DNA of 64,000 nt from Phytophthora colocasiae. Lineage: Eukaryota; Oomycota; Peronosporomycetes; Peronosporales; Peronosporaceae. Position 1 is the first letter of the stretch, and the number at the start of each line of letters is the position of its first letter. Below the pieces are notes generated by a model that saw only the letters and a list, made by a program, of their open reading frames with translations, ran no database searches and was not told the origin of the DNA. The position numbers were made by a program, and so were the translations under genes. The stretch is taken from NCBI GenBank assembly GCA_018806915.1, contig JAGKQI010000028.1, positions 62,001 to 126,000 of the forward strand, written 5' to 3'. Shown here piece after piece: positions 29,271-38,682 of this stretch.

Positions 29271-32200
29271 ATGGCCAGGACAGTACGTCAGAGGTCCCGT
29301 GAACATAGTGTAGCTGTGACGCTCTCAAAACTTCCGGGATTTCAAAGTCTCTGGTGTCCTGTCGCTCAGTCTGATTCCATCAGACTCAGAAATAGCCAAC
29401 TGTCGTATCCCACAAACGGCCACATCCCGATTTCCTTTCTGACACACAAGTCAGAAGAAGATCCAGCAACTATGGGCTCCCCATCGGCTTCTACTACTGA
29501 CGACGCCTCGGGCACTGGGCCCGCTTCGGCATCTGTTGCATCGCGAGGTGGTGGTGACGGTACTTCCGCATCACCTGGTGGCAGCTCAAGCGCCCCAGCC
29601 TCACAGTCGAGCGCGTCCGCCGCTCCGAAGCAGGGCGTTGATGCTGCTGACAGCGATGATCACGTGAGCGGACCTGGTACGTTGGCGGCTTCCGCTACTG
29701 CGGGTTCGACTCTTGGCGGCTTGTCTTCGCTTCACAGAGGCCCCCACATTCTCTCCACCGCCGAGGTGGACGATCTGTTTGGACCTGGGCAACAACTGTT
29801 GGATGAAGAGAAGTCCGACGTCCCTTCCAACTGGGTGGATCCTGAGCCACGACCTGAGGGGCAACCATTCTTGGTTGGTGTTCCGGCGCTCGCCGAGGAC
29901 TTCCGTGTGGGCAACCACATCGCGAACATTTATGGCGGACCCGGTGTTCTGGTGGGCCTTGAAGAATTCACGTCGGCGGACATCTCGGAGCTTGAGCGTG
30001 TTATCCCTGACTTCACTGAAAGTCAGATGCTCGTTCCTCACGTGGATAGCCGTGACCGCCAGAACCTTGAAGCGCACATGGGGTCCGTCGATGTCCATCG
30101 GGAGTTGGCGTCAATCCTCCTGCACCTCCCTCATCAGCGTCTCGCTGAGCGGGTGTACAAGACATCCGGCTATCTGAAGCAGATGGCCGGCGCTCACCGT
30201 CGACTTCGACTTCAAGTTGAGTCCCAGGGCGACACATCTCTGGTGGACACGGCCGCTATCCAGAACGAGTCTGAAGATCTCAAGCGTCAGTGGGTCTTCA
30301 ACTGCCAATATTGGCGTCATGAAGTGTTGGACGCCCGGCGTACTGCCAGTGAGACCGAAGATCGTGTGAACGCGGAGTCCAAGAACCTCGCGTCGCACTA
30401 TCAGGACCAGATCGATGCCTTGGAAGCTGAGAAGTCGGCCTTGGAAGAACGCCTGGAGGACTCTCAAGCGGAGGTCCGGTTGCTGAAGGCTCGCCCCACG
30501 ACCACAGCCACAGACTCCTGGGGTTTTCTGGAATACCTGTTTGAACACGGGGAGTTGAACGGCAGTTGGGTGCGTCTTCGGGAGCTTCTGGTGAACTTCC
30601 AAGAAGGCAAGGCGCCGCCTGGAGACTGGGACACCATCATCAACGTGACTGCAATGGATCAGCGCAAGGTGGAAATCCCTGACTTCTCCAAGCGTCTGGC
30701 TAAACACCGGTCCGATCAAGCAGCAGCGGCCAAGAAATCGACCAAAGTGCTGGATCTGACGGGTGCTGGCAGTGGTGTGAAGGTCTCCGGTGGACATGCG
30801 GGTGGCCCCGAGAAATCAGGCACTCGCCCGGTGAACAAGTCTGGGTCGCCCACCAGGTCGCCCAAATCTTCCGGATCTCCACCACTCAAGCCCAACCGGC
30901 CGTCTGGGAAACATCGGGTTCGTGTTCCTCAGGATCGCCCCAAGAATTACACGCCTGGTATCGATTCAGTACGTCTGGCGAACGCCAAGTCTCCGGTGTC
31001 GAAGGACGCGGTTCACACCATGTTACCGGCTGGAGTCGTCTGGGAAGAAGTTCGTCCGGACTTGCGCTTGGCTCTGCTCGCCGGCATTTCTTACGAGACA
31101 GCGATGAAGTGGCTGCGCACGGACAAGCCCGCCCACAGCCTGTTCACGGGGCGCCCCTTGGTAAAAATGCTAGTGAGCATGATGTACTGGCGCAAGCTGA
31201 ATCAGACCCCGTGGACTTCGTACGTCCCAGAGACGTATTACAAGATGGCTGAGGAGGAACTGCGCCGTCTTCAGAAGAATGATGTGGAACCACCGGTCTG
31301 GGAGGCACTGGATGCTCACGTCCCATATCCCATCAGCGAGCCTGAGTCCACAGAGGATGACCCTCAGAAGGACCCGGACTTCAAGGAGTCTGGTGAACAA
31401 GAATCTGCATCCAGCGACAGCGAGTCTGACGACGAAAAGTCGAGCGGCAACAGCGATGATTCCGACGACGATGAGTCCGATGATCATTCGCACGCCGGCA
31501 ACAAGCGTCCACGGGACTACGAGTCCAGCGACTCGGATGACTCGGGTCCAATAATCCCCACCAAGAAGTCCAAGCGGGATAGTGTGCACGAAGCATCCCG
31601 ATCCAAGTCAGGCAGTCAAAAGTCCGGTGGCACCTCCACGTCAAGTCCCAAGAGCAAGAAGTCCGGTGGTTCGCCCAAGTCAAGTTCCAAGGACAAGAAG
31701 TCTCAAGACTCCAAGTCGCCTAAGAGTTCTTCGGGCAAGCGACCTTCTGGTAAACTCCGGAAGTCAAGTCTGGTGTCCAAGTCGTACAAGTCGCTGACGC
31801 CAAAGGAATTACTGACGATCGAGGCCCCAGACACACATTGTTCTTCGTGGCTGTACTACGGCATTCCGGTCCAGCCGACAAGTGACACCAAGACGTCCAT
31901 CGGGCAGACTCCAGGGTTCCCAGACTTCGAGCCCCACAGACACAGTCTGGCACGCCTCAAGAAACGTTGGAATTCCAAGAAATACCAAGCTCTGCTGGAT
32001 GAAGTGCCAGCGCCCTGGGACGTCATGTACCAGAACCGTCGGACCGAGCTGTACTTTCACCGACGTGAAGACCTCTGTCCCTTGGTTCAGGCGGACATCG
32101 AAGAGCTCGCGTCTCTCATGCGCAAGCACGCCCAAGCGCTGTGGGAACGCACTCACTGGGTGATCATGGATCCCGACGAGGACCTGCTGTCCGGTGAACA

Positions 32201-32558
32201 GCACAAGGAACGTGGGCTCCGACGTGCATCGTTACTGCGCCAATATCGAGGGGCAGTGTCCAAGATTCTGAAGCACAAGGATTTCCCGGAGACACTCATG
32301 TTCGAGCCCGGTATCTGGAAGGTCCCGAACAAATATTGTCCATGGATCTGGCAGGACCCACGTGCACGTGACATCGGAGGTCCCAAGTGTCTGAGCTTGC
32401 GCAAGCAACTCGAAGCTATCGACTCAGCGGAACCGGCGCGCACGCAGTGGGCCACAGCGTCTTCCGACAAGGACTGGATGGAATTCGTGCCGTCCGATCT
32501 CCGGAAACAAGCTCTGACGCCCGCTGAACGTGCCGAAAATCCTGTCTCTCTGAAGTAA
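29271..32558 (+). CDS. element C antisense gene: large coiled-coil, Ser/Lys-rich protein (intact)
   Basis: The 1,095 codons lie on the strand opposite to gag-pol, starting 55 bases inside the 3' LTR and ending 385 bases from the end of pol. Residues 1-130 are rich in Ser, Ala, Gly and Pro. Residues about 160-310 look globular (GPHILSTAEVDDLFGPGQQL, LVGVPALAEDFRVGNHI). About 315-400 is a coiled coil (IDALEAEKSALEERLEDSQA). About 470-560 is Ser/Pro/Lys-rich. About 570-680 looks folded (VWEEVRPDLRLALLAG). About 700-840 is a Ser/Asp/Lys tract with likely nuclear signals (NKRPRDYE, PTKKSKR). About 850-1080 is a Trp-rich domain (FEPGIWKVPNKYCPWIWQ). There is no zinc knuckle, protease, membrane segment or signal peptide. 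I recognise no family. A nuclear or RNA-related accessory role is a guess. Confidence 0.85.
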   Translation: MARTVRQRSREHSVAVTLSKLPGFQSLWCPVAQSDSIRLRNSQLSYPTNGHIPISFLTHKSEEDPATMGSPSASTTDDASGTGPASASVASRGGGDGTSASPGGSSSAPASQSSASAAPKQGVDAADSDDHVSGPGTLAASATAGSTLGGLSSLHRGPHILSTAEVDDLFGPGQQLLDEEKSDVPSNWVDPEPRPEGQPFLVGVPALAEDFRVGNHIANIYGGPGVLVGLEEFTSADISELERVIPDFTESQMLVPHVDSRDRQNLEAHMGSVDVHRELASILLHLPHQRLAERVYKTSGYLKQMAGAHRRLRLQVESQGDTSLVDTAAIQNESEDLKRQWVFNCQYWRHEVLDARRTASETEDRVNAESKNLASHYQDQIDALEAEKSALEERLEDSQAEVRLLKARPTTTATDSWGFLEYLFEHGELNGSWVRLRELLVNFQEGKAPPGDWDTIINVTAMDQRKVEIPDFSKRLAKHRSDQAAAAKKSTKVLDLTGAGSGVKVSGGHAGGPEKSGTRPVNKSGSPTRSPKSSGSPPLKPNRPSGKHRVRVPQDRPKNYTPGIDSVRLANAKSPVSKDAVHTMLPAGVVWEEVRPDLRLALLAGISYETAMKWLRTDKPAHSLFTGRPLVKMLVSMMYWRKLNQTPWTSYVPETYYKMAEEELRRLQKNDVEPPVWEALDAHVPYPISEPESTEDDPQKDPDFKESGEQESASSDSESDDEKSSGNSDDSDDDESDDHSHAGNKRPRDYESSDSDDSGPIIPTKKSKRDSVHEASRSKSGSQKSGGTSTSSPKSKKSGGSPKSSSKDKKSQDSKSPKSSSGKRPSGKLRKSSLVSKSYKSLTPKELLTIEAPDTHCSSWLYYGIPVQPTSDTKTSIGQTPGFPDFEPHRHSLARLKKRWNSKKYQALLDEVPAPWDVMYQNRRTELYFHRREDLCPLVQADIEELASLMRKHAQALWERTHWVIMDPDEDLLSGEQHKERGLRRASLLRQYRGAVSKILKHKDFPETLMFEPGIWKVPNKYCPWIWQDPRARDIGGPKCLSLRKQLEAIDSAEPARTQWATASSDKDWMEFVPSDLRKQALTPAERAENPVSLK

Positions 32559-32943
32559 GTACGCCAGAAGTCCGGTGTACTCTTCGCGACATCTCCGGGG
32601 AACTACACTTCTTCTTCCAGAACAACTTAGTCGTCTGCATATCGTAGCGTAGTAACAATTCCAAATATAGTTCCCCGACGACCTTCTCCTTTAACATCCT
32701 CACATGTCGTTCAGTAATCTTCTTCTCATAGCATCATCATAATCCACTTCGTAAAATTCCACCATACACACACAACCACAAAATCATCTCCATACAAATT
32801 CACATAACAATCACCATCTCTGGGAGTCACGTATCCCCGAAATCACTTCTCCGAAAGACATGTCTCTCAGACACCTCATCTCTGAAATACATCGTCTGGT
32901 GAACAGTGATGTTCACCAGAGTTCTCAGAATAGGTTTCAGAGT
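32559..32943. other. spacer between the convergent antisense gene and pol of element C
   Basis: No gene is visible. The spacer holds the family word as an inverted repeat (GGTGAACAGTGATGTTCACC, about 32899-32918). Both transcripts must end in or overlap this region. Confidence 0.5.
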
Positions 32944-35900
32944 TTAAACTCTGGGGTGATCGTCTCCAGCTTGCATTGCTTGGAAACGAGCTCGCGCTCG
33001 TGCGCTCTGATTGAATTCATACAACAAGGCGCCACAGTTCAGCTTTGACAAGGGTAGCCACTCTGTCTCGTCGTACCCCTTCCACTTGACCAGGTATTCG
33101 CGAAGTCTATTGGAGGTCCTAGTACGCTTACTCCACCGAGTGTCTAGTATCTTTTCCACTTCGTATTCATCATTCTCGGTGTCGGGCTCCCAACTGTCCT
33201 CTGGTAACAGTGCTGCATCAAAGTCATCATCCTCGCAGACATCGAGTTCCACAGTCGGTCTTCTGGGAAACAAGGCTCTCGGCTTCAGGCGACTTATATG
33301 AACCCAAGGGTTCACCCGATACCCGGTGTCCTCAACCTTCAGTTTCACACGAAAGTCATCCAACATCTCTTCAATCCGGAAAGGGCCATGCCACATGTGC
33401 GCGAGTTTCCGACTCAACCCCGTTTGCACCTTGGGGATGTATAACCACACGGCATCACCGACGGCAAATCCGGACTTCAGACGTTCCGACAACTCCTTCC
33501 ACTTTCGAGTCTGTTCTTCAGAACGCTCCCGCTTGGCCTTCTTCTGGAGTTCTTCAGCACAGGCTTGAGCGTAGCTGTAATCTCGTTGCATCTTCCGACG
33601 CCACTCATAAGCAGTGCGCTCTTGTACACCAGAAGGTTTCGGACCAAGCATCGCGGACACAGTCCCATGAGCATCCCATCCGTGCACCAGAAAGAAAGGT
33701 GTTTCCAGACGGGTCGCATCAAAGGAAGTGTTCAATGCGAACATCAGACGCTCGGCGTGGTCGTCCCAGTCACTCTGATCGGCTTCGGCAATGTAGGCCT
33801 TGATGGCGCGCACGACCGTCTGAACAGACCGTTCTTGTTGGCCGTTTGCCTGGGGACGGTACGCCAGAGTCGCTCGCTGTCTGCTTCCCAGGAGATCCCG
33901 GAAACACCTGAACACTTCACTCATGAACCGAGGGTCCTGATCATGGCGTATCAGGGAACTAGCTCCGAAGTTCCGGAAGACACGTTCCTCGTAGGCCTCA
34001 GCGACATCTTGAGCCGTAGTAATACTCATAGGCTTGCACATCACATATCCTGAGAACATGTCTTGGAACAACAGCAGGAATGTGTTTCCCCTGGCAGACT
34101 TTGGCATGTGCGTCACGAAATCCATGGACACCACTTCAAAAGGTCGACTGGGCTCGATGTTGCCGGGCGACGGTCCAGGATTCGGGGGACGCCCCTTGCC
34201 ACTTGCACAGTCCATACACTCCTTGACGAACCTCTCCACATCAGCGTACATACCAATCCAGTAGAACTCGGAGCTCAGCTTCTCGAACGTACGTTTGATT
34301 CCCTGGTGAGCACCTTGGTAATCCCCATGAGCATAGTGCAACATATCAGCATGCAAGTCTCTGGGAACCACAAGTCTGAGTTCATCGACCATGTCTCTCG
34401 GACGTTCTCTGGTAGCACGGCTGAGGCGGTACAAAACGCCTCTGGAATCCAAGATGAAATCATCGGCAATCCTGGCAAGTTTCCTTATCCGGGGTCGTGG
34501 TAGATCTCCCACGTCACCCTTAAGGAACTTAATGAGTTCTGCCAGATGAACATCTTGAGTCTGGTGAACTTTGATCCTCCGCCAGCGTTCTTCCTGAAAC
34601 TCCAGTGGACCCATGGGTTCACGAGCCTCCGCGTCATCTGGTAGGTTTGCTTCTTCCTGATTGCGTGCACGAGTGATGGCAACAAGCACCTTGGCAGCAT
34701 GAGGCAGGGGCGCAGACTCTGGCCCTGGGTCATCCATCTCCGGTGTACAATCATGTTCACCAGAGGTCTGGTGAACATCGTCCGGGGCTTCAGAAGACAC
34801 CCCTTCGGGAGGCTTCATCAACTTCTCTGGGATCTTGGACACCAGTTTCAGATGAGTCAGTTCGTCAGGGTCTTGGACCTGCCAGGACTCGCCAAGAACG
34901 AGGGTCTTGGACGTCAAATAGTCTGCTGATTGATTGAACTCACGCTTCACGTGCACTAGCTTCAGAGACTGGAACTTGATCTTCAGAGACTCAAACTCGG
35001 CCAATTTCCGCTGCAGATTCGGCTGATTACAATTGATCAGACCTTGGGCCTGCTGGATAGCAATACGGGAGTCTCCGACAACCACCAAGTCTCGGATACC
35101 ACGTTCCAAAGCCAACTTCAATCCATTAATCAGACCACAGTATTCTGAGTCATTCACAGTGACATCTTTCAGAGCGAACCCTTGGGCTTCCAGGATATTC
35201 CACCCCGGGAGCTCCCAGAGCACACATCCGCAGCTTCCCAGGCGAGTGGATGTCTTGGCGGCACCATCAAAACTTAGAACACAACCTCGGTAATCAGCCT
35301 CTAGCATCTCCACGCTAATGGGTGCTGGAGGTTTGACTCGCCCCTTGACGGGGATGAGGTTTTCAGAGACCTCATCGAGGTGTTCACGGGGTGTGATGCC
35401 CGCTCCAAGAATAGCCGGGAGACCATCTTCATCTCGCTGGATCCTGCGAATCTCCAAGTTCCAATGTGACAACTTCAATCCCCACTTCACGTTCCGACCA
35501 TCAGCCGAGCTGGATGACAGGAGCCATTTCAACACCGAATGTCTGGTGTACACCGTTATCACGGGACTCGTGTTTACCAGAGCCCGAAAGTTCTCCAGAA
35601 CCCTGAGAATCGCGATGACCTCCTTCTCTGCGATGTGATACCGGAGTTCTGCCTCATTCAGCACACGTCCAGTGAACCGTACGGGGTGTATTACTCCATC
35701 GTACTCCTGTCCCAAGACGGCTGAAGCAGCCCACGGGTTCGCATGAGGTATAATGACGAAAGGTCTGGTGCGATCTGGGTGTCTGAGGAGCGGTGTCGAG
35801 ACAATCTTGCGCTTCAGAATCTCAAAGGCTTCCTTAGCCCGAGCCAAATCTCGACCAGCACGAATCTGTTCATCAGACAACTCGTAGAGCACAGCAGCGA

Positions 35901-38607
35901 TCACCGGTAAGTCTTCGATAAACTTGTTGTAATAATTCAGACTTCCCATGAAACTCTGCACTCCCTTGAGTGTCGACGGAAACGGCAATTCTTCCACTCC
36001 TTTGACGATCTTCGGTGTAGCTCTCAGCCCTTCAGCACTGATCTCATGCGACAGATAAGGAATCGTCAGCTTCCCGAACTCGCTCTTGGGCAAGCTCACA
36101 GAAATGTTCCAGTATCTGAGTCTGAAAAGCAAGGCGTTCAAGTCTTCACAAAGTTGATCCCAGGTGGGCGCCCCATGAGCAATGTCGTCAATGTAGGAAC
36201 TTCGACCGAGTACCGGTCTCATGAAGGATGGGACTGGGATGTTCCTCTGAAAGACAGTCATTTGGTCGGTGAGCACCGGAACCTCTGGCATGTGTTCATC
36301 AGAGTTCTGAAGTTGTTCACCAGACATCAGACCATGTACGTCAGAGTTCTGGGGTTCTAACTTCAGGAATTCCAGCACATCGGGGTCAACCTCAGCTTCC
36401 TCTTCAGGTGACAATCGCACGAACCCCCACAGGCAGTTATCCAACATCGCCTGGTATACCAGGGGCGCGTTCTTCAGACCGAAGGGCATTCTTACCCACT
36501 GGAAATGTCCGAATGGGCAGATGAACGCTGAGATCAGCCTTGCACGCTCCGTCATTCGAATAGCCCAAAAACCACTCGCCATATCCAGACTCATAAACCA
36601 CAGTGCTGCCTCAAAACCAATCAACAGATCGTCTATCAGGGGCAACGGATAACGCGACAACTGGATAAAACCATTCACCACTCGATAATCAATACACATG
36701 CGTATGTCCACACCATTCTTCTTGAGGACAATCACAATTGGTGATGCCCAAGGCGAAGTCGAGTACTCGATGAGTCCGGTCTCCAGGAGTTTCTTCAGAA
36801 GTTCGTACACCTTGATCATCAGGTGAGGGGCAACGGACCTCGGACGTTGGGCAACAGGTTTAGCGTCTCCCACGTCCAAGTCACAGACCACGCCCCTTGC
36901 CGGGGCAGGTGCGGCATTGCCGTCTCCCAGAAAGATTTTCCGATGATACTTCAGAATGTCCCTGAGTTTCTTCTCCATCTCCGGCGTTGTTTTCCCGGGT
37001 ACTCCGACGTCAGCCTTGTCGATATCGCATTCGGGAGTCAGATCTTCCAATTCAGGCAGCATAACCAGTTGGTCACGTAATTGAGAGAGTAGGTCCGTTC
37101 CTTCCCGTATGTAGACACCGGGTTCCAGATCCAGTTCTTCATTCGTGACTTGCATGCACCGCTCGTACTCGGCTCGGAGCTTTTCCACAGGGGTGCCTGG
37201 CATACATTGGATTGGGATGTCCCATGAACAGTCTGTCAGATCTTCATTTCCCATGAACAGTTCACCAGAAACACTCAGGGTGACTTCATCCTCGACCATG
37301 TTACTCGGAATTCCAGACGTGATTCCGGAGTCTTTCGGAGTCTTTTGCTCTGATGACAATCCCAGATCTCTGGTATCCACAGCGGTATCTCGGGTCTCCT
37401 CTTTTCCGGCATCCACCCAGTCATCTGTCTGCGTAGCCACATCCAAAGCGAAACGAACTTGTTTTGCTCGTGGGACCGAAGTAGGCCTCACAAACTGTAC
37501 TCGAGCATTATCCAGCCTTGGGCGTTGTAAGATCTTAGTTGGCCACGGGTATACCGGATGATCCACACACGGAGGTTGAGGTATCAGATCCTCCAAGTCA
37601 GCTTCGGCCTTCAGGCGTCTCTTCGTCTCTGGTGACGGAGTGTTCTCCAAAATCAAAACTTCCCAGTCACGGTAGGCTGCAGAGCCTGGCCGTACAAAGC
37701 GACCATGTCGTGGGAAAAATCCATACTCCACAATCCTTGCGACGTCAGAAAATTCATTCACCCACGTATTCTTGTCAGAAATGTTCACCACGCGCACCGC
37801 CACAGGCCATGACCGGGCTGCATAAATCAGCTGAGTCACCCAACGGTCTCCACGTCCTGCCCACACGACTTCTCGTTGCGGGTTCGTCGGACCATAATCA
37901 ATGCGAACAACAAATTCTTCACCAGGTCTCAGAAGTACAGCTTCACTTGGTCTGATGGACCTGTTCCTGCCGATATGATCACCGGGCTCCCAGCTGCACA
38001 TCATCACCACGACTTCATCTGGCATGGATACCAGTCCCTCACGAACGCTGATCCTCAGACCAGCAGCGAACATGAATCCCATTCCCAATAGCACGTTTAT
38101 ACCTTCGCCGATATTCGCAACCCAGACATCAACAATGTAAACCACTCTCGGTCCGAGAGTCAGCTTGATCTCGGCACTGGCACCAATGTACGTCGGAACT
38201 CCTCCCATCCCAGACACCCTTGTTTGTTTGTGTGACTTGAGCCTGAGTCCGAGCTTACGCGCAAAGTCGTAACTCAGGATGTTGATAGTCGCACCGGTGT
38301 CCAGGAGAATCTTGGTCCGATGATCATTGACAGCGCCATGCACCATAACCACATCACGCTTTGCAGGATCAGGGTAGTGATCCTCCCACCAGCCATAACA
38401 TTCCCCGTCTTTCAGACGAAACTGGATTGTGTCGTCCGGAGGCGGTTCATTGTCTCTCGGAAAGTCCGGTGAACAGTCTCTCGGAAAGTCCGGTGAACTG
38501 TCTCTCAGACGCGGAATTTCTGAAGACATGGCTGATTCTTGAGCTAAAGCGGTCATGCAATGTTGATTTTTAGGTTGGGTTGTTTTCAGCTCCGGTCCTA
38601 CGTACAC
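32944..38607 (-). CDS. pol: element C pol: protease, RT, two RNases H, integrase, chromodomain (intact)
   Basis: The uninterrupted frame gives at least 1,887 codons and is open upstream to the slippery site at 38676-38682, so the product is a Gag-Pol fusion; the first ATG of the frame alone (CMTALAQ) is the alternative start. The protease is at about residues 85-200 (LLDTGATINIL). RT is at about 600-880 (RMCIDYRVVNGF, SLDMASGFWAIRM, YIDD), with about 70 extra residues just before YIDD. The first RNase H has lost both catalytic aspartates (PHAN for TDAS; YTRH for TDH). A second, archaeal-type RNase H follows with D-E-D-D intact (SFDGAAK, NDSEYCG, VVGDSR, QSADYL). Integrase has a zinc domain (CMDCASGK) and D, D, E (SMDFVT, IRHDQDP, GQQERS). 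The C-terminal chromodomain has YEVEKILDTR and YLVKWKGYDETEW, which may direct insertion to marked chromatin. Confidence 0.92.
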   Translation of the reverse strand: MYVGPELKTTQPKNQHCMTALAQESAMSSEIPRLRDSSPDFPRDCSPDFPRDNEPPPDDTIQFRLKDGECYGWWEDHYPDPAKRDVVMVHGAVNDHRTKILLDTGATINILSYDFARKLGLRLKSHKQTRVSGMGGVPTYIGASAEIKLTLGPRVVYIVDVWVANIGEGINVLLGMGFMFAAGLRISVREGLVSMPDEVVVMMCSWEPGDHIGRNRSIRPSEAVLLRPGEEFVVRIDYGPTNPQREVVWAGRGDRWVTQLIYAARSWPVAVRVVNISDKNTWVNEFSDVARIVEYGFFPRHGRFVRPGSAAYRDWEVLILENTPSPETKRRLKAEADLEDLIPQPPCVDHPVYPWPTKILQRPRLDNARVQFVRPTSVPRAKQVRFALDVATQTDDWVDAGKEETRDTAVDTRDLGLSSEQKTPKDSGITSGIPSNMVEDEVTLSVSGELFMGNEDLTDCSWDIPIQCMPGTPVEKLRAEYERCMQVTNEELDLEPGVYIREGTDLLSQLRDQLVMLPELEDLTPECDIDKADVGVPGKTTPEMEKKLRDILKYHRKIFLGDGNAAPAPARGVVCDLDVGDAKPVAQRPRSVAPHLMIKVYELLKKLLETGLIEYSTSPWASPIVIVLKKNGVDIRMCIDYRVVNGFIQLSRYPLPLIDDLLIGFEAALWFMSLDMASGFWAIRMTERARLISAFICPFGHFQWVRMPFGLKNAPLVYQAMLDNCLWGFVRLSPEEEAEVDPDVLEFLKLEPQNSDVHGLMSGEQLQNSDEHMPEVPVLTDQMTVFQRNIPVPSFMRPVLGRSSYIDDIAHGAPTWDQLCEDLNALLFRLRYWNISVSLPKSEFGKLTIPYLSHEISAEGLRATPKIVKGVEELPFPSTLKGVQSFMGSLNYYNKFIEDLPVIAAVLYELSDEQIRAGRDLARAKEAFEILKRKIVSTPLLRHPDRTRPFVIIPHANPWAASAVLGQEYDGVIHPVRFTGRVLNEAELRYHIAEKEVIAILRVLENFRALVNTSPVITVYTRHSVLKWLLSSSSADGRNVKWGLKLSHWNLEIRRIQRDEDGLPAILGAGITPREHLDEVSENLIPVKGRVKPPAPISVEMLEADYRGCVLSFDGAAKTSTRLGSCGCVLWELPGWNILEAQGFALKDVTVNDSEYCGLINGLKLALERGIRDLVVVGDSRIAIQQAQGLINCNQPNLQRKLAEFESLKIKFQSLKLVHVKREFNQSADYLTSKTLVLGESWQVQDPDELTHLKLVSKIPEKLMKPPEGVSSEAPDDVHQTSGEHDCTPEMDDPGPESAPLPHAAKVLVAITRARNQEEANLPDDAEAREPMGPLEFQEERWRRIKVHQTQDVHLAELIKFLKGDVGDLPRPRIRKLARIADDFILDSRGVLYRLSRATRERPRDMVDELRLVVPRDLHADMLHYAHGDYQGAHQGIKRTFEKLSSEFYWIGMYADVERFVKECMDCASGKGRPPNPGPSPGNIEPSRPFEVVSMDFVTHMPKSARGNTFLLLFQDMFSGYVMCKPMSITTAQDVAEAYEERVFRNFGASSLIRHDQDPRFMSEVFRCFRDLLGSRQRATLAYRPQANGQQERSVQTVVRAIKAYIAEADQSDWDDHAERLMFALNTSFDATRLETPFFLVHGWDAHGTVSAMLGPKPSGVQERTAYEWRRKMQRDYSYAQACAEELQKKAKRERSEEQTRKWKELSERLKSGFAVGDAVWLYIPKVQTGLSRKLAHMWHGPFRIEEMLDDFRVKLKVEDTGYRVNPWVHISRLKPRALFPRRPTVELDVCEDDDFDAALLPEDSWEPDTENDEYEVEKILDTRWSKRTRTSNRLREYLVKWKGYDETEWLPLSKLNCGALLYEFNQSARARARFQAMQAGDDHPRV

Positions 38608-38636
38608 TAGAACACATAACTCTGGGGGTGTGCCTT

Positions 38637-38682
38637 GCCCGGCGCGTTTCGGATCCCCATCCGACGGGCTTGCTAGTTTAAC
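38637..38682 (-). promoter_or_regulatory. -1 ribosomal frameshift signal between gag and pol (element C)
   Basis: On the element strand GTTAAAC (38682-38676) runs into the gag stop TAG (38675-38673), followed by the same spacer and hairpin as in B, including the full outer stem GCCCG / CGGGC. Here gag and pol are both intact, so the signal is presumably in use. Confidence 0.82.
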
